Assembly (NCBI RefSeq): GCF_003264855.1
Contig: NZ_NFZS01000004.1
Coordinates: 1,054,001 to 1,118,000 of the forward strand
DNA from: Dyella jiangningensis
GTDB taxonomy: Bacteria > Pseudomonadota > Gammaproteobacteria > Xanthomonadales > Rhodanobacteraceae
Direction of reading: 5' to 3'
DNA length: 64,000 nucleotides
The notes below the pieces were generated by a model. The model made no database searches. It saw only the letters and a program-made list of their open reading frames with translations, and was not told the DNA's origin. Shown piece by piece: positions 21,549 through 30,114 of the stretch (the stretch's first letter is position 1; the number at the start of each line of letters is the position of its first letter). The translations under genes were made by a program, and so were the position numbers.

Positions 21549-21865
21549 CAGTGTTTCTCCTTGTTGCTCTCGCCGTCACTGGACGGGTTCTTGGTCGAAT
21601 CACCGGAACCGGCCTTGGCCGCTTCCGTCGTTACGGTCACCACGCGTACGTGCCCTTCCGGCGTGAGTACCTTGACACGATGTTCGAAGGAGCTGCGTCC
21701 GCGCCGCACGGTACTGGCCGACAACACCTTGCCGCCCGTCTCCTTCTGCACCTGGACCACGGCCTGCTCCAGCGACAGCGCCGGCTCGGCCGATTGCGCT
21801 GCCCAGACGGCCGGACCGGCCGACAGCAACAGCAGCAATACCAGGGGGCGAAGAATTGTTTTCAT
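21548..21865 (-). CDS. PepSY-domain periplasmic protein
   Basis: The ATG at 21865 gives about 105 residues with a signal peptide (LRPLVLLLLLSAGPAVWA, cleavage near AQS). A PepSY-like segment (PALSLEQAVVQVQKETGGKV, then FEHRVKVLTPEGHVRVVTV) follows, with a Lys/Ser/Asp-rich tail. Such proteins often precede phoPQ in Xanthomonadales and may tune the sensor or inhibit periplasmic proteases. Its TGA shares the A with the phoP ATG (1-bp overlap). It is first in the operon; the promoter lies in 21866-21962. Confidence 0.85.
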   Translation of the reverse strand: MKTILRPLVLLLLLSAGPAVWAAQSAEPALSLEQAVVQVQKETGGKVLSASTVRRGRSSFEHRVKVLTPEGHVRVVTVTTEAAKAGSGDSTKNPSSDGESNKEKH

Positions 21866-21962
21866 TTCGTTAAACAGACCCAAATCATTCCGCGGGGCGG
21901 AAACGCATCGTCGTTCAGACTATGGAATCGGGGCTGAATATTGACCGGATAACCGGACGGCG

Positions 21963-22967
21963 TCACGCCGCCACCCGGGGTTGCGCGATGGCTTGCTCAA
22001 TCAATGACCAGCCGGCACCGGGCAAATGGGCGCCCTCGCTGAGCCGGCGGCGGAATCCGCGGGCCCCCGGTTCGCCCTGGTAAAGCCCCAGGATGTGGCG
22101 ACTGATGTGCTTGAGCGCGGTGCCGCGGGCCAGCTCGGCCTCAACGTAGGGACGCAGCCGCAGCAGCACATCCTCGCGCGTCGGCATGGGCTCGCCGTAA
22201 AGCGCGGCCTCGACCTTCGCGAGCACGTAGGGGTCGTGATACGCCGCGCGACCCAGCATCACGCCGTCGACCTGGGCGAGATGCGCCTGCACTTCGTCCG
22301 CTGTGGTGATGCCGCCGTTGATCACGATGACCAGGTCCGGGAACTCGCGCTTGAGGCGATATACGCGCTCGTAGTTGAGCGGCGGAATCTCGCGGTTTTC
22401 CTTGGGGCTGAGCCCCTGCAGCCAGGCTTTGCGCGCATGCACCACCAGCACTTCGACGCCGGCACTGATCATGGTTTCGGTGAATTGCTGCAGATCGGCG
22501 TAGTCGTCCTGATCGTCCACGCCAATGCGGCACTTCACGGTGACGGGTATGGCGACCGCCTCGCGCATGGCCTTCACGCAATCACCCACCAGCGCTGGCT
22601 CGCGCATCAGGCAGGCGCCGAAGCGCCCCGACTGCACGCGGTCGGACGGGCAACCCACGTTGAGGTTGATTTCGTCGTAGCCGGCGTCGGCACCGTACCG
22701 GGCGGCAATGGCCAGCTCCTCCGGCTCGCTGCCGCCCAGCTGCAGCGCCACCGGGTGCTCCTGCTGGCTGTGTTCCAGCAGGCGCAACTGCTTGCCGCGC
22801 ACCAGTGCGGCGCTGGTCACCATCTCGGTGTACAGGCGGGCATGAGGCGACAGCAGCCGGTGGAAATACCGGCAGTGGCGGTCCGTCCAGTCCATCATGG
22901 GCGCGACGGTGAGGCGCCAGTCGTCCTTTTGCAGCGGCTGGCGGGGGGATTCGGCGGGGGCTGACAT
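21963..22967 (-). CDS. dusA: tRNA-dihydrouridine(20/20a) synthase
   Basis: DusA reduces U20/U20a of tRNA D-loops using FMN and NADPH. The protein has 334 residues with MMDWTDRHCRYFHRLL at the N-terminus, the catalytic cysteine region NVGCPSDRVQSGRFGACLM (Cys of GACLM is the proton donor), and the DusA signature HARKAWLQGLSPKENREIPP. INGGI and GVMLGRAAYHDP form the FMN phosphate site. The C-terminal helical domain has HISRHILGLYQGEPGARGFR. It is a stand-alone gene on the minus strand. Confidence 0.95.
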   Translation of the reverse strand: MSAPAESPRQPLQKDDWRLTVAPMMDWTDRHCRYFHRLLSPHARLYTEMVTSAALVRGKQLRLLEHSQQEHPVALQLGGSEPEELAIAARYGADAGYDEINLNVGCPSDRVQSGRFGACLMREPALVGDCVKAMREAVAIPVTVKCRIGVDDQDDYADLQQFTETMISAGVEVLVVHARKAWLQGLSPKENREIPPLNYERVYRLKREFPDLVIVINGGITTADEVQAHLAQVDGVMLGRAAYHDPYVLAKVEAALYGEPMPTREDVLLRLRPYVEAELARGTALKHISRHILGLYQGEPGARGFRRRLSEGAHLPGAGWSLIEQAIAQPRVAA

Positions 22968-22988
22968 ACCCCTATTGTACCGGCTGGC

Positions 22989-23618
22989 TCAGGAGGCCGC
23001 GGACGGCTGCCCCTGGCGCCAGGCCAGCCACCTCAGCGGCACGGCCACCAGCGCACAGATCGCCGTGCCGACGAGCGAGCCGAGCTGGTAGGCCGCCACG
23101 GTGGCGAAAAAGGCCACCGCGAAGCAGAGCTTGTAGAGCAGTTCGCGCGTGGCTGCGGCGGAAATATGCGTGGTCAACCTGGCCTTGAAGGCGACGTAGC
23201 CCCACAGCGCAGCCAGGCCGGCATAAAGGACCGCGAAGGCCAGCGCGTAGACGAGATACGAGCCCTGCTCCGAGGAATGGGTCAACGCAAAGCGCACCAC
23301 CACGGGCATCAGCGCCACCAGGCTCAACAGCACCATGTTGATGATGGTCCCCGGCCCATCGATGTCGCGCAGATGGGACACGATGAGTCGATGGGCCATC
23401 CAGATCACGCCGATCAGGAAGAAGCTGAGGAAATACACCAGCAGGGACGGCGCCCATGCCTGCCACAACGTCAGGCCTTCGCCCTCCTCGGGCCGTATCT
23501 CGATCGCCGAAAGGGTGATCGCGATGGCGAAGATGCCATCGGACAACATCACCAGCCGCTCCAGATGCTTTTGCGCTGCCTGCCCCTGTGTGGCCGGCGC
23601 GTCCGTTCCCTGCGTCAT
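22989..23618 (-). CDS. TMEM175-family (DUF1211) potassium channel protein
   Basis: The 209-residue protein has six hydrophobic segments, starting with LVMLSDGIFAIAITLSAIEI (the FSDGxFAIAxTL signature of bacterial TMEM175, here LSDG). More segments follow near LVYFLSFFLIGVIWMAHRLI and ELLYKLCFAVAFFATVAAYQ. Bacterial TMEM175 proteins form tetrameric K+ channels with weak selectivity in the inner membrane. The first residue of the signature is Leu rather than Phe. The gene is alone, 21 bp after the dusA start on the same strand. Confidence 0.85.
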   Translation of the reverse strand: MTQGTDAPATQGQAAQKHLERLVMLSDGIFAIAITLSAIEIRPEEGEGLTLWQAWAPSLLVYFLSFFLIGVIWMAHRLIVSHLRDIDGPGTIINMVLLSLVALMPVVVRFALTHSSEQGSYLVYALAFAVLYAGLAALWGYVAFKARLTTHISAAATRELLYKLCFAVAFFATVAAYQLGSLVGTAICALVAVPLRWLAWRQGQPSAAS

Positions 23619-23981
23619 GTCCTTTCCCCTGATGTCGGCGGCGGGCCGCTACGCTGTCGCCCTTCCCCAAGCATGCCGCCTCTCGCGACATGATGCCGCA
23701 GCGATTCTCCCCTCGCGAGTGCGGCCGGCCTTTCGCTCATGCACAAAGCCGCTCAACGCCGCGCCAGCGCAGGATCCCGGCCCCAAGCCGACACCAGAAC
23801 GCGGTCGGGACCCGATCATGAACGGCACGGCGCCCGATGGCATAATGCACGCCCATACGCTGCACCAAGGCAGCACTCGTCAGGCGCAGCGACTTATCGC
23901 CCTCCCCACACGAGTCCCGGCGCCGGCCTCTGGCTGGCGCTGCTGTCCGCAGCTTTCTCATTTCTACGACGGTACCCGGCA
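23619..23981. other. Divergent intergenic region upstream of fpr
   Basis: This 363-bp stretch lies between the divergent TMEM175 and ferredoxin-NADP reductase genes. In-frame extension of fpr upstream to 23739 has no reductase-like sequence and is not used. No conserved site or RNA is evident; promoters for both genes are expected here. Confidence 0.4.
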
Positions 23982-24758
23982 ATGGTGGCATTGGCGACGG
24001 AGCACGTGATCGACGTGCACCACTGGAACGACAGCCTCTTCAGTTTCCGCACGACGCGCGACCCTGGCTTCCGCTTCGACAGCGGCCAGTTCGTGATGAT
24101 CGGCCTGGAGGTCGATGGCCGCCCGCTGATGCGCGCCTACTCGATCGCCAGCGCGAACTACGAGGAGCACCTGGAGTTCTTCAGCATCAAGGTGCCGAAC
24201 GGCCCGCTGACCTCGCGTCTGCAGCACCTGAAGCCCGGTGATCCGATCATCGTCAGCCGCAAGCCCACCGGCACGCTGGTGCTCAACGACCTCAAGCCGG
24301 GCAAGCACCTGTACCTGCTGGGCACGGGCACGGGCCTCGCGCCGTTCCTCAGCCTGGTGCGCGATCCGGAAACCTATGAGCGTTTCGAGAAGATCGTGAT
24401 TGCGCACGGGGTGCGCAACATCAACGACCTCGCCTACCAGGACTACCTGGAAAACGAGCTGCCGCAGCAAGAATACCTGGGCGAGCTGGTCCGCGAGAAG
24501 CTGATCTACTACCCGACTGTGACGCGCGAGCCGTTCCGCAACCGCGGCCGCATCACCGACAACATCGTCAACGGCTCGATGAGCACCGCCATCGGCCTGC
24601 CGCCGCTCGACCCGGCCACCGACCGCGTGATGCTGTGTGGCAGTCCGTCGATGTTGAACGACACCTGCGTGCTGCTCGACGAGCGTGGTTTCCAGGTGTC
24701 GCCGCGTACGCGTGAGCCGGGCGATTACGTGATCGAGCGTGCGTTTGTCGAGAAGTAA
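23982..24758 (+). CDS. fpr: Ferredoxin-NADP+ reductase
   Basis: The 258-residue flavoprotein transfers electrons between NADPH and ferredoxin or flavodoxin. FAD-binding motifs are RAYSIASANYEEHLEFFSIK (RxYS) and GPLTSRL; the NADP site has YLLGTGTGLAPFLSLV and HGVRNINDLAYQDYLE. The C-terminal VMLCGSPSMLND and the terminal FVEK match bacterial FprA/FprB proteins. The start ATG 23982 begins shortly before TEHVIDVHHWNDSLFSFR, the usual family start, though no strong ribosome binding site is seen. The downstream REP repeats make a likely mRNA end. Confidence 0.92.
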   Translation: MVALATEHVIDVHHWNDSLFSFRTTRDPGFRFDSGQFVMIGLEVDGRPLMRAYSIASANYEEHLEFFSIKVPNGPLTSRLQHLKPGDPIIVSRKPTGTLVLNDLKPGKHLYLLGTGTGLAPFLSLVRDPETYERFEKIVIAHGVRNINDLAYQDYLENELPQQEYLGELVREKLIYYPTVTREPFRNRGRITDNIVNGSMSTAIGLPPLDPATDRVMLCGSPSMLNDTCVLLDERGFQVSPRTREPGDYVIERAFVEK

Positions 24759-24781
24759 CATCACGCCTTCGTCGCGCTTTG

Positions 24782-25059
24782 TGTAGGAGCGCACCCAGTG
24801 CGCGAAAAGCCGACGAAGCGATGAGACGATGACGCCGATCGGGCGACAACCGTTCGATCGAGGTGATCCGGTGCTCTGCGGTCGCGCACTGGGTGCACTC
24901 CTACAATGCGGAGGCGTCGCGCCTTCAGTCGCGCACGCGACCTTGGCCCTCGTTGTCCCAATACCGAACACGCGATGAGACGATGAGCCGATCGGGCGAC
25001 TACCGTTCGATCGAGGTGATCCGGCGAGTCTGCGGTCGCGCACTGGGTGCGCTCCTACA
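24782..25059. repeat. REP-like repeats with tandem duplication
   Basis: Three copies of the 24-mer occur here: one direct (24782-24805) and two inverse (24882-24905 with one change, and 25036-25059). The inverse copies are part of a tandem duplication: about 24820-24973 and 24974-25124 share long stretches (GATGAGACGATGA, GATCGGGCGACNACCGTTCG, and the C-terminal coding end of the kinase gene). Copy one retains a peptide-coding remnant of that gene at 24925-24963. Confidence 0.85.
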
Positions 25060-25070
25060 ACTTCGTTCCT

Positions 25071-25841
25071 TCAGTCGCGTACGCGGCCTTGCCCTTCATT
25101 GTCCCAATACCCGAACACGCGACGCGCAATGAGCTTGTAGAGACGCTTGCCGGTCGCACGCCACAGCCGCGAATGCGGCGCCGGCGTATCGAGGATCGTG
25201 CGCTGGCGTGCACTCAACGCCTCGGGGCAGTAGGTGCGTTTGTGCTTGAGCAGGTGACGCAGATCCTCGCGCGCGAGCAAGCGGAACAGCGCGCCGCGAC
25301 GGCCGCGGGTCCAGGCGATCTGGAAGTCCACCAGTGCGGGGCGTCCATCCGTGCGCACCAGCCAGTTCGGCTCCTTGGCCAGATCGTTGTGCACGATGCC
25401 CCGGCGATGCAGCACCGCCAGCAGGCGCAGTGCGTCGCGGTAATAGGCGCGGTCTCGCGGCTGCGCCTGTTGCATCGGCGCGCCGGCGATATAGCCACGC
25501 AGGAGTTCGCGGCCGTCCCAACCCAGCAAGACGGGGACGCCATCGATGCCATCGAGCTTCGCGAGCGCCCGCGCCTCGCGCGCCGCCGCACGACGCGCGA
25601 ATGCACGCGCCCACCAGCGTGCCGCCGCGATGTCGCGCCGGATCACGCGCACGCCGTTGCGTTCGACCATTTCGATGCGGCCGAGCTCGTCGGCCTTCAA
25701 CAGGGTGTCGCCCGAGGTATCCACTATGTATCCGCCTACGGCGCGCCGCTGCGCCGTGACCGTGATTGTCGCCGATTCAACCCAACGCGTCGCGGTATCG
25801 GAGGCCACGTTCCAGCCGATATGCTGCAAGCTCGCCATCAC
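25071..25841 (-). CDS. Kinase-like protein (RIO/InaA-type)
   Basis: The 256-residue protein carries core motifs of protein-kinase-like folds: HNDLAKEPNWLVR (catalytic HxD-like loop, with the Asp and Asn) and LVDFQIAW (DFG-like metal site). RLLAVLHRRGIV is the preceding helix. N-terminal EARALAKLDGIDGVPVLLGW is the hinge region. Relatives are annotated as serine/threonine kinase or lipopolysaccharide heptose kinase-like proteins of unknown substrate. The start is uncertain; an ATG at 25838 or an internal ATG at 25673 (MVERNGVRVIRRD) is possible. The last codons lie in the duplicated segment described for 24782-25059. Confidence 0.8.
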   Translation of the reverse strand: MMASLQHIGWNVASDTATRWVESATITVTAQRRAVGGYIVDTSGDTLLKADELGRIEMVERNGVRVIRRDIAAARWWARAFARRAAAREARALAKLDGIDGVPVLLGWDGRELLRGYIAGAPMQQAQPRDRAYYRDALRLLAVLHRRGIVHNDLAKEPNWLVRTDGRPALVDFQIAWTRGRRGALFRLLAREDLRHLLKHKRTYCPEALSARQRTILDTPAPHSRLWRATGKRLYKLIARRVFGYWDNEGQGRVRD

Positions 25842-25854
25842 CGAGGAGGTCGGT

Positions 25855-26337
25855 TTGGAGATCGCGCTCTACGTGCTTGCCGCGCTGCTGATCGTGGGTG
25901 GACTGGTGGGCAACATCCTGCCGGCGCTGCCGGGCATCCCGATGATCTTCGGCGGCATCTGGCTGGCCGCGGCCCTGGATGACTATCGGCACCTGGGCCT
26001 GTGGTGGCTGGTGATCATCGGCGCCGTGGGTGCTCTCGGCGTCATCGTGGATTTCGTATCCGCCACCTTGGGGGCCAAACGGGTGGGTGCCAGCAAGCTC
26101 GCTCTCAGCGGCGCCGCCCTCGGCACGGTGGTGGGCATGTTCTTCGGGCTGGCAGGCCTGCTGCTCGGCCCGTTCATAGGCGCCTTGCTGGGCGAGCTGC
26201 TCTCAGGCACCAGCGTGCTGCGTTCGGCCCATGTCGGCGCCGCCACCTGGATCGGCCTGCTGCTCGGCACGCTGGTGAAGCTGGTGCTCTCGTTCATGAT
26301 GATCGGCCTGTTCGGCTTCGCCTGGCTGGTCGGTTGA
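25855..26337 (+). CDS. DUF456 family membrane protein
   Basis: A TTG start at 25855 is supported by GAGGAGGT four bases upstream; no ATG fits. The 160-residue protein has DUF456 features: alternating hydrophobic segments, GNILPALPGIPMIFGGIWLA near the N-terminus, and two glycine-rich repeats (VGASKLALSGAALGTVVGMF and FGLAGLLLGPFIGALLGELL). These are inner-membrane proteins of unknown function with glycine-zipper-like helices. It is divergent from the kinase-like gene by 13 bp, so their promoters overlap. Confidence 0.85.
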   Translation: MEIALYVLAALLIVGGLVGNILPALPGIPMIFGGIWLAAALDDYRHLGLWWLVIIGAVGALGVIVDFVSATLGAKRVGASKLALSGAALGTVVGMFFGLAGLLLGPFIGALLGELLSGTSVLRSAHVGAATWIGLLLGTLVKLVLSFMMIGLFGFAWLVG

Positions 26338-26435
26338 AGGCGCGACCGGCATCGCGCTACCGCAACCTTCGGCACATGGCATTGGGCGCACCGGCCCCTA
26401 TAGGCTCGTGCGACCACATCATCAGGGAAAGACCC

Positions 26436-28205
26436 ATGTCCAAACGCCTTGCCCTTGCCATGGCGGTGTCGCTGGTGGCCGCCGGATCGGCACACGCCGC
26501 CGAGACCAAGACGCCCACCTGGATCGAGCGCAGCAACACCGATGCCAAGGTGCTGCTCGATGTGCTCGCCCGCTTCAACCCGGAGTTCGCCTCGCAGATC
26601 GGCGTACCGGGCTACGACGACAAGGTGGTGGACCTCAAGCCCGACGTCGATGCGCGTACCCGCGCCGCCCTGGTCGAGGCCAAGGGCAAGCTGGAGAAGA
26701 TGCTGGCGACCGAGAAGGACGAGAACGTCCGCCAGGATCTGCAGATCATGATCAAGGCGGCCAACGAGCAGGTCGAAGGCATCGACCTCAACCACAAGTA
26801 CATGCTGCCCTACCAGGATGTGGGCCAGACCATCTTCCAGGGTGAGTTCGCGCTGTTGAAGGACGACGTGGACGCCAAGCGACGCCCGTCCGCGCTCAAG
26901 CGCCTGCAGTGCTACGTGGGCAAGGCGCCGGGCTGCACGCCGATCGTGGAACTGGCCAAGGCGCAAACGCAGGCACGCATCGGCGAGAAAGACCTGATCG
27001 GTCCGTACAAGAACGAAGTCGAGCAGAAGCTTTCCAACACGCAGCGTTATGCGCAGGGCATCCGCCAGCTGTTCGCCAAGTACAAGCTCGACAATGCCGA
27101 CGGCAAGGCGGCGCTCGATGCGATGGATGCGCAGCTGAAGGATTACGACGGCTGGGTACGCAGCACCATCGTGCCGCGCCAGCGCGAGGATTTCCGCCTG
27201 CCCGAGCCGCTGTATGCCTACAACCTCAAGCAGGTCGGCATCGACATCGCGCCGCAGGAACTGATCAAGCAGGCGCAGCTGGAATTCGTCGAGCTGCGCT
27301 CGGCCATGCAGATGATGGCGCCGGTGGTGGCGAAGGAAGAAGGCATCCAGTCCAACGACTACCGCGACGTGCTGAAGGCGCTCAAGAAGCAGCAGCTCGG
27401 CAAGGATGACGTGGTGCCGTGGTACCACGAGATCATCGGCAAGATCGAGGACACCATCCGCCGCGAGCACATCATCACGCTGCCGCAGCGCAAGATGCAG
27501 ATGCGCCTTGCCTCGGAAGCCGAGACGGCCGCCGTGCCGGCGCCGCACATGGACCCGCCGCCGTTCATCAACAACCACGGCGAACAGGGCACCTTCGTGC
27601 TGACCATGGGCAACCCCAGCGGCAGCAAGTCGGACTCGTACGACGACTTCACCTACAAGGCCGCCGCGTGGACGCTCACCGCGCATGAAGGCCGCCCGGG
27701 CCATGAGCTGCAGTTCGCGGCGATGGTCGAGCGCGGCGTGTCACTGGCACGCAGCCTGTTCGCCTTCAACAGCGTGAACGTGGAAGGCTGGGCGCTGTAT
27801 GCCGAATCGGAAATGCTGCCGTACGAGCCGCCGTCGGGCCAGTTCGTCGCATTGCAGGCGCGCCTGCAGCGCGCGGCACGCGCCTACCTCGATCCAATGC
27901 TCAACTTGGGGCTGATCAGCAAGGAACGCGCGCATGACGTGTTGCGTTACGACGTCGGCCTGTCCGAAGCGATGACGCAGCAGGAACTGGATCGCTACAC
28001 CTTCAACAGCCCGGGCCAGGCCACGGCGTACTTCTACGGTTACATGCGCCTGCAGCAGACGCGCCTGAACACCGAGCTGGCGCTGGGCAAGGACTTCAAC
28101 CGCCAGGCGTTCAACGACTTCGTGATCGGCCAGGGCCTGCTGCCGCCCGAGCAGCTTGCCGAAGCGGTGCGCACGCAGTTCATTCCGTCGCAGAAGAAGA
28201 AGTAA
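26436..28205 (+). CDS. DUF885 family secreted protein, putative metallopeptidase
   Basis: The 589-residue protein has a signal peptide (LALAMAVSLVAAGSAHA, cleavage AHA-AE) and is probably periplasmic. The DUF885 signature HEGRPGHELQFAAMV (near residues 416-430) supplies a His/Glu metal site. The downstream helix VEGWALYAESEMLPYE provides the second Glu. The family is predicted to be alpha-helical peptidases related to M3/M32-type folds. The ATG at 26436 follows CAGGGAAAGACCC. A strong terminator follows at 28230. The substrate is not known. Confidence 0.9.
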   Translation: MSKRLALAMAVSLVAAGSAHAAETKTPTWIERSNTDAKVLLDVLARFNPEFASQIGVPGYDDKVVDLKPDVDARTRAALVEAKGKLEKMLATEKDENVRQDLQIMIKAANEQVEGIDLNHKYMLPYQDVGQTIFQGEFALLKDDVDAKRRPSALKRLQCYVGKAPGCTPIVELAKAQTQARIGEKDLIGPYKNEVEQKLSNTQRYAQGIRQLFAKYKLDNADGKAALDAMDAQLKDYDGWVRSTIVPRQREDFRLPEPLYAYNLKQVGIDIAPQELIKQAQLEFVELRSAMQMMAPVVAKEEGIQSNDYRDVLKALKKQQLGKDDVVPWYHEIIGKIEDTIRREHIITLPQRKMQMRLASEAETAAVPAPHMDPPPFINNHGEQGTFVLTMGNPSGSKSDSYDDFTYKAAAWTLTAHEGRPGHELQFAAMVERGVSLARSLFAFNSVNVEGWALYAESEMLPYEPPSGQFVALQARLQRAARAYLDPMLNLGLISKERAHDVLRYDVGLSEAMTQQELDRYTFNSPGQATAYFYGYMRLQQTRLNTELALGKDFNRQAFNDFVIGQGLLPPEQLAEAVRTQFIPSQKKK

Positions 28206-28220
28206 GCGAAGACGGTTTCG

Positions 28221-28598
28221 TCAACGCAGGGGCCGCGTCTTCGGGCGCGGCCCTTTTCTTTGCGCCATGGGCGCGGCGAGAGCGCTGCGTGCGAGCCAGG
28301 CGGCGAAGCGGGGCGTGTCATGGGACAGCGACGGCGGCACCAGGATGTAACCGCGACTGGGCGCGGCCGCCGGGGTATGGCGGAAGCGTCGCGCGCCTTC
28401 GATGGCCAGCAACTCGTCCTGGTCGGCGGCAGCGACCTTCAACGCAAGGCCATCGAGAGACAACCAGGCACAGGGCTTTTCCGCGAAGTAAGCCATGAGG
28501 CCGCCGAACATCGGCTTGAAGCGCAGGTCGTGCGGGCGACCGAGGTGCATGGCCGCATCCTCCAGGTCGGCGCGCAGCGCTTCCAGCGTCGGGTTCAC
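28221..28598 (-). CDS. TfoX N-terminal domain protein
   Basis: The 125-residue protein from a GTG start (28598) has the TfoX_N pattern: LRFKPMFGGLMAYFAEKPCAWLS (given here in part as RFKPMFGGLMAYF), then LKVAAADQDELLAI and GYILVPPSL. TfoX N-terminal domain proteins are related to the competence regulator, but single-domain versions have no known role. It overlaps the hemolysin III gene by 4 bp (28595-28598), which suggests translational coupling. Confidence 0.85.
   Translation of the reverse strand: MNPTLEALRADLEDAAMHLGRPHDLRFKPMFGGLMAYFAEKPCAWLSLDGLALKVAAADQDELLAIEGARRFRHTPAAAPSRGYILVPPSLSHDTPRFAAWLARSALAAPMAQRKGPRPKTRPLR
28230..28261 (+). terminator. Intrinsic terminator after the DUF885 gene
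   Basis: The stem GGGCCGCG (28230-28237) and CGCGGCCC (28246-28253), with an 8-nt loop, is followed by TTTTCTTT. It ends the plus-strand DUF885 transcript and is overlapped by the 3' end of the convergent TfoX gene. Confidence 0.85.
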
Positions 28599-29263
28599 GC
28601 CGGCCCGTCGGGCAGCACGTAAAGCAGCACGGCGAGGAAATGCAGCACGCTGCCGGTGAGCACGAAGAAGTGCCAGATCGAGTGGTGATACGGGATCTTG
28701 CGGCCCAGATAGAACGGCACGCCCAGCGTGTACGCCGCGCCGCCGGCCAGCAGCAGCACCATGCCGCCCGTCTGCAGATGCGCCAGCAAGGGCTTGAACG
28801 CGATCACGCCTACCCAGCCCATGCCCACGTACATCAATACGGCAAGCTTGCGGTACTTCTTCAGCAGGCCCAGTTCCAGGGCACTGCCCATCAGCGCAAG
28901 CGCCCACACCGTGCCGAACAGGCTCCAGCCCCACAGCCCGGGCAGGGCGATCAGGGTGAACGGCGTATACGTGCCGGCGATCAGCAGGAAAATGGCGATG
29001 TGGTCCAGCGTCCGCAGCACCCGCTTGGCCGGCGCGCCAGGGATCGAGTGGTACAGCGTGGACGCGGTGTAGCAAAGGATCAGCGAGGTGCCGAACACGG
29101 CGCTGGCCACTATCGCCCGCACGTCCGCATGCAGCGAGGCGAACGCCACGAGCGTAGCGAGGCCGGCAATGCTCAGCAGGATGCCGATGCCGTGAATGAC
29201 GCTGCTGGCGAGTTCATCGCCAAACGCGTAGCGGGGTAGCACCGAGCCGGAGCTGACGGGCAT
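28595..29263 (-). CDS. trhA: Hemolysin III / PAQR-family membrane protein
   Basis: The 222-residue protein from ATG 29263 (GAGGA eight bases upstream) has seven hydrophobic segments. Hallmarks of the family are ASSVIHGIGILLSIAGLATL, CYTASTLYHSI (the first His motif), LDHIAIFLLIAGTYTP and YHHSIWHFFVLTGSVLHFLA (the second and third). The His residues are metal or lipid ligands by homology with adiponectin receptors. In bacteria TrhA is involved in membrane lipid homeostasis and cytoplasmic membrane fluidity. Confidence 0.92.
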   Translation of the reverse strand: MPVSSGSVLPRYAFGDELASSVIHGIGILLSIAGLATLVAFASLHADVRAIVASAVFGTSLILCYTASTLYHSIPGAPAKRVLRTLDHIAIFLLIAGTYTPFTLIALPGLWGWSLFGTVWALALMGSALELGLLKKYRKLAVLMYVGMGWVGVIAFKPLLAHLQTGGMVLLLAGGAAYTLGVPFYLGRKIPYHHSIWHFFVLTGSVLHFLAVLLYVLPDGPA

Positions 29264-29368
29264 GGGGAGTTCCTCGTGGGGCAACGTACGGGAGCGTACG
29301 CCACCTTAGCCGCCCCGGCCCCGATTGCAAGCGGCGCGGAGCGTATGAAACGCCGCGCCGTGCCCCGG

Positions 29369-29800
29369 TCACTCGATGATGAAAGCGCCGAAGGCGATGC
29401 CCAGATCCCAGCCCTTGCCGGTGCCGCTGAGGGCCAGCGAGACGTTGCCCTTGGTCATCACCCGCGCGCCGGCCGATTTGGCCGCGCCGGCATGCACGCC
29501 GGCATCGGCGTAATGACCCTTGATCTCGCTGATGCTGGTGATGCCCGAGAACTTGCCGACGCCGTTGTCGATCTGGTTCTTGCCGAAGGTCAGGCCGCCG
29601 CCCTTGACGCGGATGTGCACGCCCATGGTCTGCCCGTTGCTGCAATGGACGGTGCCGCTGCCGGTAGCGGTCTGGTAGAAGACCGACCAGCCGGACAGGC
29701 GGAAATTCATCTTGCACTCGAGGTCGCCCGCGCGGGCAGGGATGGCCAGCATGCCGGCAAGCGCCAATGTGGCCGCGCTCATGAACTTCGCCATGGCCAT
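29369..29800 (-). CDS. Secreted hypothetical protein, DUF992-like
   Basis: The ATG at 29800 has GGAG eight bases upstream. The 143-residue product has a signal peptide (FMSAATLALAGMLAIPARA, cleavage ARA-GD). The mature protein is glycine-rich with beta-type repeats: LECKMNFRLSGWSVFYQTAT, then HIRVKGGGLTF, then KGHYADAGVHAGAAKSAGAR and a C-terminal WDLGIAFGAFIIE. The spacing of GHYADAGVHAGAA and GKGWDLGIA resembles DUF992/YSC84-type exported proteins. The function is unknown. Confidence 0.6.
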   Translation of the reverse strand: MAMAKFMSAATLALAGMLAIPARAGDLECKMNFRLSGWSVFYQTATGSGTVHCSNGQTMGVHIRVKGGGLTFGKNQIDNGVGKFSGITSISEIKGHYADAGVHAGAAKSAGARVMTKGNVSLALSGTGKGWDLGIAFGAFIIE

Positions 29801-29889
29801 GCGGGTGTCTCCTGTCAGGGCCCGCTCGCTGTGCCAGCGGGCAATCCCATCGATTCTGGCAAGCATTTGCCGTCTCCCACGTGAATGCA

Positions 29890-30013
29890 TTCTTCACCCT
29901 GGATGTACGACAAAAGAAGCACAGCATCGGGAAAATGGCAGCACCGGATGTCCCCTCTCTCTCCCCCGACATCCGGCCTTGCTGCCCCGCCACCCTGTGC
30001 GGGGCTTTTTTTT
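29890..30013 (+). ncRNA. Candidate small RNA with C-rich loop
   Basis: An intrinsic terminator (29984-30013) lies downstream of a hairpin CCGGATGT (29944-29951) / ACATCCGG (29969-29976) whose 17-nt loop is almost pure pyrimidine (CCCCTCTCTCTCCCCCG). A C/U-rich exposed loop can pair with Shine-Dalgarno sequences. No plus-strand gene precedes it. The 5' end is not defined and is a guess; a leader for the universal stress gene is the alternative. Confidence 0.35.
29984..30013 (+). terminator. Intrinsic terminator upstream of the stress gene
   Basis: The stem GCCCCGC (29984-29990) and GCGGGGC (29999-30005), with an 8-nt loop, is followed by eight T. It points in the plus direction but follows no annotated plus-strand gene. 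Confidence 0.8.
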
Positions 30014-30114
30014 GCGCCACGCCCGGCCACGAGCGCGGTGCGGCAACGCGGGCTACACGGACGTCCATGGCAGGCTCTAAGCTGGAGATGAATCAGGACC
30101 GGGAGGATCACGCG

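Larger units (their letters stand above)
29801..30114. promoter_or_regulatory. Intergenic region with orphan terminator
   Basis: This holds the promoters of the divergent exported-protein gene (29800) and the universal stress gene (30115). It also contains an intrinsic terminator at 29984-30013 on the plus strand with no plus-strand gene before it, hence the sRNA candidate listed separately. Confidence 0.45.

Noticed and set aside
25983-27704. A 573-codon minus-strand frame across DUF456 and DUF885
   Set aside because: It is a mirror of two well-supported genes; the sequence has no structure-like pattern.
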